A DNA stretch of 64,000 bases from the NCBI GenBank assembly GCA_030248215.1, contig JASANG010003345.1, positions 124,001-188,000 of the forward strand, in the 5' to 3' direction. Position 1 is the first letter of the stretch. Every line of letters starts with the position of its first letter. Made by a program: the position numbers and the translations under genes. Below are positions 37,010 through 48,420 of this stretch, one piece after another. Origin of the DNA: Enoplolaimus lenunculus (lineage: Eukaryota > Nematoda > Enoplea > Enoplida > Thoracostomopsidae). The notes beneath the pieces are model-generated. The model made no database searches, had not been told where the DNA came from, and saw nothing but the letters and a program-made list of their open reading frames with translations.

Positions 37010-37260
37010 AACAGGGCCAGATCGTTTTCCAGAGGAGCTGTAGGAGATTCGTTTTAAACTTTAGACTAAATTGTTCGCTTAGGCTTAGGCTTAGGCTTAG
37101 GCTAAGGAATAGGCTCATCCTTACGCTCAGGCTTAGGCTTAGGCTTAGGCTTAGGCTAAGGAATAGGCTCATCCTAACGCTCAGGCTTAGGCATAGGCTT
37201 AGGCTTAGGCTTACGCGTACGCTTACGCTTATACTAATGTTTCGGCCCAGTGCTATACAA
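37010..37260. repeat. Telomere-like element with TTAGGC runs
   Basis: Runs of GGCTTAGGCTTAGGCTTAGG on the + strand are split by GGAATAGGCTCATCC. A segment of about 63 bases (CGCTCAGG, hexamers, GGAATAGGCTCATCC) is present twice in tandem. The left flank (CTTTAGACTAAATTGTTCGC) matches the arm of the telomere-like MITEs in inverse orientation. Confidence 0.7.
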
Positions 37261-37499
37261 GAGCCAAAATTATAGTTGAAACGGAAACAGTGCGTAAACA
37301 ACAGGCTGAAAAAATTGAGGCAAAATTTTTTTGATGAAATGTTGCATAGTTTTTGTAACATTTTAGTGGAGGGCGCGACATTTCAGTACCTGATTTATGA
37401 TCAATGGTATATCCGGACGTTATTAAACGACCGAGATTCGGATACTTGTTGCTTGTTCTCTTCAAACAACCTTTCTGCTTTATAAGAGTTTTAAAATCT

Positions 37500-37565
37500 A
37501 TATATTAAAGTTTATATATTAACGCTGGAACGCCCTACATACGTATTTTGGCCAACTTACCAGTA
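37500..37565 (+). mobile_element. Helitron-like 5' end, copy 3
   Basis: TATATATTAACGCTGGAACG then CCCTACATACGTATTTTGGCC. Same block as 3348-3420 and 22083-22160. Confidence 0.35.
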
Positions 37566-38348
37566 TTAATTTGTTTACAGTATTATTTCTAAGAACACAA
37601 ACGTGATTGTTCTCAGAAAAGAAAATTTGCATACAGATTGTTGTGTATTCACTAACTTTTGTGCATTGCGCAAACCTGGCTGAATAGTAAACTTTAAAGG
37701 TAGATACAAAAAAAATATTGGTACTGCGTTCAATGCCTATTTTAGCTTCGAAGTATTAACGACTTCAAAACGGTTTCAAGTGTTGCGGTTTGTACTGAAA
37801 TATTCTTATTTAAATTAATGACAACAGTTGGGACGGTGTGGTATTTATTCAAAATTCGAAGGCAATTTACCACCCTGTTTACTTAACCAAAAACGCGTTC
37901 ACTCAATTGAAAATTCTTTTTTTAGTTACCAGAAGTTGTATTAATGTATTTGAGTACAGGGGCATTGTATTTGACCAATGTCATCAAAGACGCCTCATCG
38001 AGCACCTTCCTGTGATCAATTAAGTTGTTTTGTAATAAAAGACATCGCCAATTTTTCTTCTGGTCATAGAGAAAGCAGAGAAAACGAAAATACTTCTTCC
38101 AAGGGTTTTGCGGAGTGACTGGTTTGCATATTTTAGGATCACAACTCAACGTTTGGCAACAGCACCAAGTGGTACAAGCAATTGGTAACTGTGTTAATTG
38201 TTGCATCTATGTGTATGCATTTATATATATAACTGCATAGAATTCAGATCTAATTTATCAAACAGAACTTAGGCGATCAAAACACGTGGTTAAACCAAAA
38301 ACTGTACGTTTAACTACACAAAATACTCAAAGTTCTAAAACAAACACT

Positions 38349-41300
38349 ATGTTGCAGTTAAAGAATCGAAGCGCAGTAAGCAGTTCATGGCCAGGAATGT
38401 ATGCAATTGTAATTTCCATAATTAGCTTAGCATCAACTATACAATCTGTTGCAATGAAAATTACTGAACCAACAAGCATTGCTGCCATAATAACGACAAC
38501 AACTGCAGTGACAACAATTGCTGCTGAACTCGTCCTTAATCCAGTCGGTGAAATTAACTTTGAGCAGTTATTAACACCAAATGTGACACCAATTCAACAA
38601 TTTAAACACGAAGCTGAACTGCGAGCAAAGATTCATGAACACAACGCCCTGATTGAAACTCGGCGGCTTGGTGGTGCGCCATGCAAGCCAGCGTCAGAAT
38701 GGTTTCAGTTTGGAAATAATGATTTAACAACCAACGCTCGAGATAAAAATGGCAACTGTTTGATATCGACGGAAGCGGATACGCTGGAAAGTTCATGGGA
38801 TGTGGATAATGTGAATTTAAGTAATGATCGCAACTATAATTGGGATTCAGTGAATTCGACGAATCGCACGAGTGGAGCTGGACGCCTGCAAATGTATGAA
38901 TGTGATTTGTCACCGCCTGGACTTAGTAAGTTTTTGTGATTATATAACTTAATATTCCAGACCGGCGATTACTCTAATTACCAAATACCACAAATGCTTT
39001 TCATAAGTCATTTGATTCATATTGTTTCAGCAACCAATTCTGGTAAAAAATTTTACAATTTGATTTTACAAATTTACTTGTACCACTACTACACCAAATA
39101 ACCGACCGCAAGAAGATATGTTAAGACCACAGTATTACAAAGGTTTACGTAGTGACTCGAATAAGAGGGTGTGGGGTAATAAGAGGAGAGTCCCCATTTT
39201 GAGTCCCAATCAATAGGAGTCCGTATATACCTAATAAGAGTTCGTAAGCGGATAGAGTCCCTAATTTCTAATTAGAGTTCATAAATGCCAATCATTTTTT
39301 ACGGTGTACTCATGACCCATTGTGAACCAAGGGCGGCAGGTATCCAATTTTTCGAACGCCCCACGATCAGAGACCCAAGTTAACATTTAATTATCAAATC
39401 TGTTCAATCTGATAATCTATTATAATGCCTTAAATAAGCAGTTCAAGAATGAATTACCTGTAGATATAATTCACGTAGTTGAACCTGTGACCCATAACCT
39501 TAAGTTGACCTATCAGATTTTCTTAAATTTTGACCAATTGACCTATAACCCAATGGCTCATTTCTAAATTTGCAATACGCTACGGTCCAAACGGAATTCC
39601 AGTTCCGGGTAAAATTTTCAAGGTGATTGCCTGTTGTTTCGTTCGCTTGCACTTTAATCTGTTTGTTTTTTCTTAGTATATTCTCAGATGTTTACTTGAA
39701 AAGCATCTAGCTGATCACATCATGCCGCGGTAATCAAAATGTGATTGTAATAGAAAACTTCAAGTGTTATCTTTGACCCGAGTCACAAAATTTAAACTCT
39801 ATTTCATTGCGGTAAGCGATGAATTTTAGAATCACAAATTTTCAAATATAGCTCGATATTTGTGGTTCAACAGTATCCTATTTTACGACAGTGACAAATA
39901 TTCATTTTGAGAGTTCTATACATAATTGTAACGCCTAACCTGAAATATGAAATATCTCCATTGAGAACTCGGAGACCACGTGACTGAGTTGTCTAAATCC
40001 ATTGTCTGCTGTCCTGTGACTATTTAATTTGGCCCTCGAGTGTTCGATTGTCTTAAATGTCGTTCTATTTTGCCTGCTCCAATCCTTTGTTGGATCAAAA
40101 ATGTATCTTTCCAGACTGGTAAACAGTGTGCGATAATATCAGTCTGTAGAATAAACTCTTGTGGACGTTTTCTATATCCAGCCCGCTAATTGCGGGAAAT
40201 GCTGCAGTGTTTGGTGTAAAGAACTGGTTAGACTTTTTACAATCCTCCCACATTTAAGCTTACAGTGTGGATGACGGCGGAAGCATACGTAAGCCTTTTT
40301 CTAAACTTAAACCGACTCCTAAGCATATACCCAAAAGCTTAAAAGTGTCAGCAAAAATATACAAATATTCAACTTGTTTATTGCTAGTTTTGACGACAAA
40401 AACATTATTAAAGTTTAGGTTATACCGCCCCGTCAATTAATTTAATAACGTTTTGTTGCAGTTCCCACGTGCACTATATAGGTTCCACAACGCACGCCAA
40501 TGTCGAAAATTGTCCAATTATTTTAATAGATAGCTAATTTACGAAGACTATCTAAAAATATAAATGTCTAAAAGTTTAGCTAGCTATAAAAATAACTTAC
40601 AAAGCAAAGCGAAATGGCAGAAATAGTGTGTGAAAAACATAACCCTTTTAAAATACAGTAAAAATTGTACGGTCAATGTTTCGATTTTGAAACGGTACGG
40701 TTTAAGAAAATTTGTAATTTTTCAAAGTTTGTTGCGGAAAGTTATATTTTGGCGAAAATATTCAAATGTTGGCGAAAAAATCTAAATTCAAACTGATAAA
40801 TTCATATTTTGACGGGAAATAAAAGTTTTGACGTGAACACTTAGACTTTGGCCGAAAATCCAAATTTTGGCAGGAAAATTAAAATTTTGTAGGAAATTCA
40901 AATTTTGGCGGAAAATTAAATTTTGGCTTGATATTTAAATTTAGGAAGGAAAAGTTTCATTTTAATGGGAGATCGAAGTTTTGACGGAAAATTTAAATTT
41001 TATCGTAAAAATTCAAACTTTAGCTGGAAAATTCAAAGCTAAGCAGTTTCCGTAAATTCTAATTTTGGCGCGACCCTGCCGTTTTTGTACTTGTTCTAAG
41101 AATATAACATGCAAAAAACAACATGCTAGCCAATTAGTGTGCAAATAATTATTTAGTGCGAGAAATAGCTAATTTTATTGTTAGTTTCCAATAATAACAT
41201 CTACATTTTTTGACAGTGACGTGCGCAATGTTACTAGATTATGCACAACTTGCAAAGTTTTGTGTTTGGCGAAAAGCCAATATGCCGTTTGGCTGTGCAT

Positions 41301-44300
41301 AACACATTTTGCTCGCCAGTAAGTTTTGTGTCTTTTGCTGACGAGCTATAAATGCACATTTCTATTTTATCAAGATTGGATCCTCAGTCTGTAGCGTGGC
41401 AGGCGTTTTTATCATTATTGCTCAATTATGTAAAAACTCAGCGCTCGTCGAGGAGAACTGTCGCGTCCTGTGAAGTATTTGTCGAGATTTTTCACTGTTT
41501 CAGAAGGTCCGGTATTTGCAGACGCCAACCACAGCCATTTTGTTAATTATTCGGTTGACACCATCCTTGCCGCGAGTCCCAATATTGTTCCTGGCGGCAT
41601 GTGGAAACCGCTGAACTGCATTCCAAGGCATCGCGTTGCAATTATCATTCCATACCGCGATCGTCACGAGCATTTAGCGACGCTGTTGGCGCATTTGCAT
41701 CCAATACTGCATCGGCAGCTGTTGTACTATAAGATATTTGTTGTTGAACAGGTAATGTTTTCGGTAGAAACGTTTTCATCTTAAATAAAAACTGTACTTT
41801 GAACAAGTATTTGAGTGCTCAGTCTTGACGGTCAGATGACAATTTTTCCGCTCCGATCTGGTATTTGTAAGTCCTGTAAAAACGGTTATTTGAGAATTCT
41901 ACAGTCTCAATTTGAAGGTTAAATATAGGCAGTGTCGTCTACTCCAGTTTTTAAACCAATGGGGGAAACCTTATTTGAGCAACAGGAAAAGCATCCATTT
42001 TCTGAAGCAGGCCCCCAAAGGTCATCACCTACGAGGGTTGTAAATCTACAAACATTTGTACGCATACTCAAGTGGACTGCATTGTATCTCCACAAGCGCA
42101 ACGTTTGATAGCTCACGCACTTTACCTGGACAAAAAATAAGTTCGGTATACAGTCGATAAAGGCGAAAATGAATCCGCCGATGGCCTGCAAATTCCCCAC
42201 CCCCCGTCAAATTGAGTGAAATTCGAAACAAATGGGAAGCAGCATTGCACAAATAGAAAGTCGAAAAGCAAAGGACACGAAGAACAAAGATGACAATGAT
42301 AATACAAACGAAGCCAAAGAAAAACAAAGCAACGAGAAATGTTACTGAAATCAAATATGCATACAGCTATTTTTATTTGAAAAACAACAACTGACGTGAA
42401 AGCGGTCAGGGTACAAAAAATAGCACTTCTTATAACCGAACCGTGGTACCCTGAGCTAAGGTGTAATATATGCCATGTGCTCAGAGTCCGACTCATCACA
42501 GGATCGCAAGCACAAGATCCTAGAAAAAATGTCGACACAGCACAGTGTATTAATTTTTAACCGTCCTGCTTATATCAGAAATTATCCTAGTGAGATAGAA
42601 AGTTTTCAGCTGAACAGCAAAGGCATGGTCACTTTCTTGCATCCATGTAGCTTTAAGCGTTCGGCCAATGTTACTTTAAAGGCCGTCCCATTTTTCCGGG
42701 ATAGAAATGTACCAGGAGTACCCATCCTCTTTTCCCGGGACAGCAACGTACCAGGAGTACATTCAAAAAATATAATTGGGAACGCGGGACAGTTGGGACA
42801 GATGAGACAGTGGGACAGATGTGACAGTTGGGACAGATGGGACAGTTGGGACAAATGGAACATATGGGACAGATGGGAGAGCGGGACAGATGAGGCAGAT
42901 GGGACAGTTGGGACAGAGGGACAGATGGAACAGTTGGGGCAGTTGGGACAGATGGGACAGTTGGGACACTTGGGACATTTGAAACAGATGGAACAGTTGG
43001 GACAGATGGGACAGTTGGGACAGATGGACAGATGGCACAGTTGGGACACTTGGGACATTTGAAACAGATGGAACAGTTGGGACAGATGGGACAGTTGGGA
43101 CAAACGGGACTGATGGGACAGTTGGGACAGATGGGACAGTTTGGAACAGATGAGACAGTCGGGACAGTTGGGACAGATGAGACAGTTGGGACAGATGGGA
43201 CAGTTGGGACAGATGGGACAGTTGGGACAGATGGGACAGATGGTACAGTTGGGACACTTGGGACACTTGGGACAGATGGGACAGTTGGGACAAACGGGAC
43301 AGATGGGACAGTTGGAACAGATGGGACAGTTGGAACAGATGGGACAGTTGTGACAGTTGGAACAGATGGGACAGTTGGGACAGATGGGACAGTTGGGACA
43401 GATGGGACAGATGGTACAGTTGGGACAGATGGGACAGATGGGACAGATGGGACAGTTGGGACAAACGGGACAGATGGGACATTTGGAACAGTTGGGACAG
43501 ATGGGACAGATAAGACAGTTGGGACAGATGGGACAGTGTAAACAGGAGCGTAATAAGTGTGCACTCCGGGTATATTTGTGTCCCGGAAAATTAGGACGTC
43601 CTTTATAGTAACATGGGCCAAGCGTTCTATCAAAGTGGGCTTAGGCTTGCGAAATGTCTACAATTATGCTTTATGAAGAACTCGTTTTACGCTCAAGTTT
43701 GATCTTATGCGTTAGCTGAGGTATATTGTCACGGTTTGGTTAATGATAGGTTTTTAAAGTTAACATTTACTATTTCTGTTATAGTTTGGCACAGACACAT
43801 TCAACAAAGCGCGAATAATGAATATTGCATTTATGCACGCGTACGAGCAAGACACACGATGGGATTGTGTCATTTTTCATGATGTTGATCTAATTCCTGA
43901 AGATGATAGAAATATGTACAGTTGCCCTGAACAGCCACGACATATGAGCCCTGCGATTGACGAATTTAATTATACGTAAGTTTTCACCGAAAAGGAAGAT
44001 GCAGGTGTAGTATACATGGGTTAAAATAAATAACAGTCCGTACCCGAATAACAGCGGGGGGTATCCTCTGGAAAGGCCAAATAAATATCAGTTCTCCGCT
44101 CTTATTCGGGTCACTACAGTATGCTATACTACTTTTACGATCCTGTTCAATACGTTGGCCCAAAAAAGTAATTCGTCGGAGTTAATCAAAGCCTAAATTG
44201 CATTTTAAAAGTCCGGATCTCAAAATCCTTGTTGTGAGTTGCGCTTGGCGTGTGTTTGCCAGAAATGTAGTTATATTTGAAATGTACTTGGTAATCTACT

Positions 44301-46287
44301 CTATACTCCTCGATGTGTTGCAAAACACAGGGTATGATGCTCACTAAAAATGTTCTTAAAATTAAGTAAAACTGTTGCCGAATTAAGTGCCGGTTTTAGT
44401 TACTATGGTGCTTGACAAAGTTTTACTTAATTTTAAGGAAACACAAAATTGTTAGCTTTACATTTACTTAATTAATCAGAAAATGACAGCAGTAGTTTTA
44501 ATTATACATTATTTAAGCAAAGATTTGCTCACTATTTGGTACACTTCTACTTAAAATAGCTAGTAAAATTTAACTAAAGTGTTTTAAGTAGAGTGGTTTT
44601 ACAGAGTGGGGAATATTTTTAGGCACAATTCATTATTTTTAAGGAATCCATACGAAGCGTTGGTTGGTGGAGTCCTTGCGATACGGACCAATCATTTTTT
44701 CATGGTCAACGGGTATTCAAACTTATACTGGGGATGGGGCGCAGAAGACGATGATTTGGCGGCGCGGTAAGCGTTTAAAGTATTCACATACCTTAATGCA
44801 GTGGCATATTTAACCAGGAGAGTACACTAAGAAAACCCACACCTGCTACATTAACTTTGACAAAATTTATTTCTCTAAATATGTTTGAGCAACCGCTTTC
44901 TATTAACCAAAATATTGTCTACGCTTATGTAGCAGACAGATTAATGAATACTATGCACCGCTTCAATACTGCTACTTTTACGCAAATTGACTGTGATTAC
45001 ACAGCTGTTGCGTTTCGCTATTTTTAACAGGCGTTAATTTTACAGACAGATTTATTTGTTTTAGCATTATTCAAGTTGGCCTTACAATTATCCGTCCACC
45101 AGCTCAAATTGCTCGCTACAAAATGATTCAGCATACTAAACGACCTCCAATCGATTACACAGTAAGGTAAGTTGACGTTTTGTTAAGTATTTTGTATTTT
45201 TATTTCAAATCCATTCCACAATTTTACCCAATACGCCCATTTTGGGGACTTAACGACACATAGCGGCCCCTCAACGTAATAATTTGTGCGTTATACCTTC
45301 CATCCAAGAGTAATATGCTTCTGACTACCAGCAGCATAAATTTATAAACATACCGTTATTAGCAAATCCGGAACCAACGGCGAGCCGGGCGGAGGCTCAG
45401 TTTACTTTAGTAATTTTGGGTCCCTTGTAATTTTTACGAAATCAAAAATATGCCGCTGTTAATATTGTTTTAGCTCCCATACCCTAAAGCAAGTTGAGCT
45501 GCCCATGCACATGGTTCTTTGATAAACATATTTGGTTCATGATAGTCCATTTGGGGTTTTTCCGTTATTCCCCCAGCATGCGTTTTCCCAAAAATGGTTC
45601 GATTTTGAAAATTTTTGCATATTTTATCTTATCACGACCTCTCTCAATCATTCCTCGCCTACGAGTCAGCTCCACACGCTACATCGAACGGTATATAACT
45701 CGTCTAACTTTTTGACAAAAAATTTTTGGGTTCCAAGGGGGACATTGGAACCTTAAAAATCAAATTTTTCAAAAATTTAAATTTAAGCATGGAATGATCA
45801 TGGGAGGTCATGATATGCTCTATTATGCAAAAATTTTTCAAATCCAACGATATTTGGGCAAACGCGGGCTGGGAAGCATAACGGAAAAGACCCCAAATGC
45901 AAACGTTTAATTGTTGAACGAAGAGTGTCACTATGGTTGCCTGAAAGTACAGCATAAATGATTTTCGAGCCAAAAATCTATTTCTGATTCCGTTTGACAT
46001 ATCGATATTTATAGAACAGCCTACACACTTAAATTGCATCGATAGACAAAAATGCAATATTTTTCCAAATTACATAATACATAATACAGATTGAGTGTAC
46101 ATTTTCGCTATCTTGATCAATATACGTGTCTCCGATAGTTTGATTATTGTTATTATTATTATTATTATTATTGTTGTTATTATTATTATTATTATTATTA
46201 ATATATTATTATTATTATTATTATTATATTATTATTGTTATTATTATTATTATTATTATTAAATCATTATTATTATTATTATTATTG

Positions 46288-46348
<61 letters not shown>

Positions 46349-46550
46349 CCGTTTTCCTATTTTGTAATGACCGTTTGTATTCGGTTCGTTGCGTTTCAGA
46401 ATGCGTCTGTTGTACAACGGATTGGAACGCTACACAAAGGATGGTTTGAATAGTTTGGCAAATTTAAATTTCAAGATCCTTTACGTCAAACGGCGGCCAC
46501 TATTTGAACACATTATGGTCGACATTGGCAAACCACCACGTGGATTTTGA
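38349..46550 (+). CDS. Beta-1,4-N-acetylgalactosaminyltransferase / galactosyltransferase copy C
   Basis: Intact GT7 enzyme, 463 residues, six exons: 38349-38925, 41504-41751, 43785-43975, 44644-44766, 45065-45166 and 46400-46550. Junctions are GT-AG in phases 1,0,2,2,2, identical to copy B. Start: the ATG at 38349 aligns with copy A's; the frame upstream is open but has no ATG. Residues 15-36 form the membrane anchor, then a glycosylated stem; the catalytic domain runs from about 193. IIIPYRDR (239-246) binds UDP; DVD (308-310), Met400 and His403 are the metal ligands of the family; WGWGAEDDD spans 368-376, with Ala372 where the family has Gly. Leu345 replaces vertebrate Tyr289, the donor-choosing residue, so GalNAc transfer to GlcNAc (LacdiNAc) is the better guess. 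Nearest known relative by role: C. elegans BRE-4. Introns 1, 2 and 5 hold an E2F-like array, a 957-bp MITE and a TTA microsatellite. Confidence 0.92.
39149..39296. mobile_element. Left half of the GTAGTGA-ended TIR element, with empty site
   Basis: It starts GTAGTGACTCGAATAAGAG and continues through CCCCATTTTGAGTC and CAATAGGAGTCCGTAT, matching 10583-11400 but without the Harbinger-type insertion: GGGGTAATAAGAGGAG runs straight through. Lies in intron 1 of copy C. Confidence 0.7.
40700..41070. repeat. Degenerate array of AAATTTTGGCGGAAAATTC units
   Basis: About 15 or more units of roughly 20-25 bases vary around AAATTTTGGCGGAAAATTC, in intron 1 of copy C, ending AATTTTGGCGCGACC. Opposite orientation to 24890-25060. 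Individual units match the E2F consensus (TTTGGCGC, TTTSSCGC). Confidence 0.7.
42655..43627. mobile_element. 957-bp MITE with a 9-bp minisatellite interior and 8-bp duplication
   Basis: The element is 42663-43619. Its ends GGCCAATGTTACTTTAAAGG and the inverse of CTATAGTAACATGGGCC pair over about 50 bases. AAGCGTTC flanks both sides exactly (42655-42662 and 43620-43627). The interior 42785-43545 is a GGGACAGNT minisatellite. Because the period is nine bases, long open frames appear in several frames on both strands (Val-Pro, Gly-Thr, Ser-His-Leu and Trp-Asp repeats); these are by-products, not genes. It lies in intron 2 of copy C. Termini and 8-bp duplication ally it with 48119-48267 and with the telomere-like MITEs. 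Confidence 0.9.
42785..43545. repeat. 9-bp minisatellite (GGGACAGTT/GGGACAGAT)
   Basis: Alternating GGGACAGTT and GGGACAGAT units with occasional GGGACACTT, GAAACAGAT and GGGACAAAC variants. A larger block around GGGACACTTGGGACATTTG recurs near 42965 and 43042, showing higher-order duplication. Confidence 0.95.
44020..44117. mobile_element. Right half of the GTAGTGA-ended TIR element
   Basis: AATAACAGTCCGTA, ATAACAGCGGG and the terminus CTTATTCGGGTCACTAC match 11500-11608. Lies in intron 3 of copy C, so with 39149-39296 it brackets exons 2 and 3. Confidence 0.65.
44340..44600. repeat. ACTTAATT-rich palindromic stretch in intron 3 of copy C
   Basis: TTCTTAAAATTAAGTAAAAC and its inverse GTTTTACTTAATTTTAAGG face each other about 80 bases apart, followed by further ACTTAAAA and AAGTAGA motifs. 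Probably an old inverted-repeat element; ends not defined. Confidence 0.5.
46144..46350. repeat. (TTA)n microsatellite in intron 5 of copy C
   Basis: About 200 bases of TTA/ATT repeats with a few TTG interruptions, ending about 50 bases before the acceptor of the last exon. It gives meaningless poly-Leu, poly-Tyr and poly-Ile frames. Confidence 0.95.
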
Positions 46551-47779
46551 AACTCAAAAACACTCAAAATGAATGCGTTAAGTATTTTAAATTTTAATTC
46601 ATTCTTGCGGTTGATTGGCTAATTTTTTGTAAAACAGTTTAAAAGGCCAAGAATGTGCCAGCCAGGATTTGTTTCATAGGATCTGTGTCTCACGTATAGC
46701 ATTACGGTTTGAGCTTTTGAATCGGAAAATTCCAGGAATGATTTTTGAATGATTTTGTGCAATATTTTTGCCAGGTCGAATTATTTTGTAAGTCATCTGT
46801 GTAGAGAGCTAAAATTTTGGACATTATTTTTAGAGAGTGTACATAAATTAGCTAGGTATGCAAATTGTGAGACATTTTTTGACATTGTCGAGCGCAGTAT
46901 AACCTGGATGGTGCCATTATGGTACTGTTTCAAATTGAACTACAAAAATATTTTTGAGCGATATGGTGCTTCCGTATTTATACAATGGTTATTGCAAGTA
47001 ACAATTTAATCCGCAGGCTTTTGGTTGTGCAGATGTAATTCTACCCAGTGCTTTGTGACAGTGCTTTGTGAACCTAATAGAATATACTGAAACTCATGCC
47101 AGAAACGCATTTTTAGCAGATATGTGTGGGAAGAACTGCATAGGAAATGCACGAAAAAATATCGAGGGCAGAAAACGAAACCGGTGAGGTTACCACCAGG
47201 TACCGGGGCTTCTAACCGGTCAGTCTTTTAGTTAAAATAGTGGGGTTTTTAAAGTTTTCGATATTGGGAGGCCGACCACACCTGAGGATGCGCAGATTCA
47301 AAACTTGTCAGAAGTTGCATGAATTTGCCCAAAGTTATACGTTGTTGTGTGTTTATTGTCATGAGTTTGGAGTTGAACTCAATTACCTATACACCTGTAT
47401 TGTTTTCAAATCATTATTTCCTAGTTTTGGATTAACTTCATACGTTATGTTATACCTGCTCAGCTCAGAACACGTTTTATCCCTATTAGAATAGCGGGTA
47501 CCATTTGTCAAAATAAAAAAAGCAATAATCTAATGTAACAGTCACCGTTTGTACCGCAATGTCATGTGACTTCCCATGTATTGGCTGCGAATATCAGAAA
47601 ATATCTTTCAAAGGGTTCGCATATTTGAGGCAACATAACAAAATGGTACTGCTGAGTATTATATATTAGAATTTAAAATTTGAATTTCTTCCATTTAGAA
47701 ATATGTTTTGAGAAAATTTGCGTCGGAAACGGAAGTGTATGTGGTAAAATTCAGCGCTTCAAACCATTTACTACTTGAT

Positions 47780-48420
47780 TTTCTCTCTTATTAGTGCGCA
47801 AAATTATATTGTACTGCATAATATCGTGTGATATTTGGTAGAATTTTAGAATATGATATGATATTCGCATAAATGTCCTGTGATGTCATTTGACATATGT
47901 CTACTTGTATACGATGATCACTAGAGAGTGATGGTCTATCAGTCAATGTCATGTGACAATCATATTTTGTCGCCATACTTGCCAGATCAAGATCACAATT
48001 CTAGTCGAAATCGTACCAACGTGGACAAAACATAATATAGTGTGATATTTGCTAGAATTTTAGAATATATGATATTCGCATAAATGTCCCGTGATATCAT
48101 TTGACATATATCTACTTGGATCAATGTTACTTTAAGGGGCGTAACAGTAGATTAAGCATATTCTTAAGCCTAAACCTAAGTCTAAGCAAAAAATGTAATC
48201 CAGATTCTAAACCTACTACCTTATAAATCCGCCAGAAACCTGGACGCCCCTTAAAGTAACATGGGCCTCAACTTGTATACGATGATCACTAAAGAGTGAT
48301 GGTCTATAATAGTCAATTGCATGTACCAATTACATTTTGTCGCCATACTTGCTAGATCAAGATCACAATTCGCGTCGAAACCGAACAAACGTGGACGAAA
48401 CACGTTCCTGTCTGTCCCAC
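47780..48420. mobile_element. CATATG-palindrome element remnants, nested insertion
   Basis: Two partial copies of one sequence (TCTACTTGTATACGATGATC, AGTGATGGTCTAT, TTTTGTCGCCATACTTG) lie in tandem, with GATATTCGCATAAATGTCC motifs like those in 10615-11290. The second copy is split by the MITE at 48119-48267. Confidence 0.6.
48111..48275. mobile_element. 149-bp GGCC-ended MITE with 8-bp duplication and internal hexamers
   Basis: The element is 48119-48267. Its ends ATGTTACTTTAAGGGGCGT and the inverse CGCCCCTTAAAGTAACATG pair. It is flanked by TCTACTTG and TCAACTTG (8 bases, one difference). The unbroken site TCTACTTGTATACG stands at about 47910. The interior holds TTAAGCCTAAACCTAAGTC, telomere-like hexamers, linking the 9-bp-minisatellite element and the telomere-like MITEs. 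Confidence 0.85.

Larger units (their letters stand above)
33451..38348. other. Spacer before copy C, no gene recognised
   Basis: It holds degenerate telomere-like hexamers (33640-33760), a telomere-like element end (34385-34490), a diverged palindromic MITE (34813-35148), a retroelement protease fossil (35630-35780), a telomere-like array (37010-37260) and a Helitron-like end (37500-37565). An ATG-initiated open frame at 35805-36044 matches nothing I know and overlaps the retroelement region. Confidence 0.4.

Noticed and set aside
42606-43633. Long open frames on both strands (up to 320 codons) encoding Val-Pro-Thr, Gly-Thr-Asp or Ser-His-Leu repeats
   Set aside because: They arise because the minisatellite period is nine bases, a multiple of three, and no unit contains a stop in most frames. 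The region is the interior of a MITE in an intron.
46147-46453. Poly-Leu and poly-Tyr open frames
   Set aside because: Translation of a TTA microsatellite inside intron 5 of copy C.
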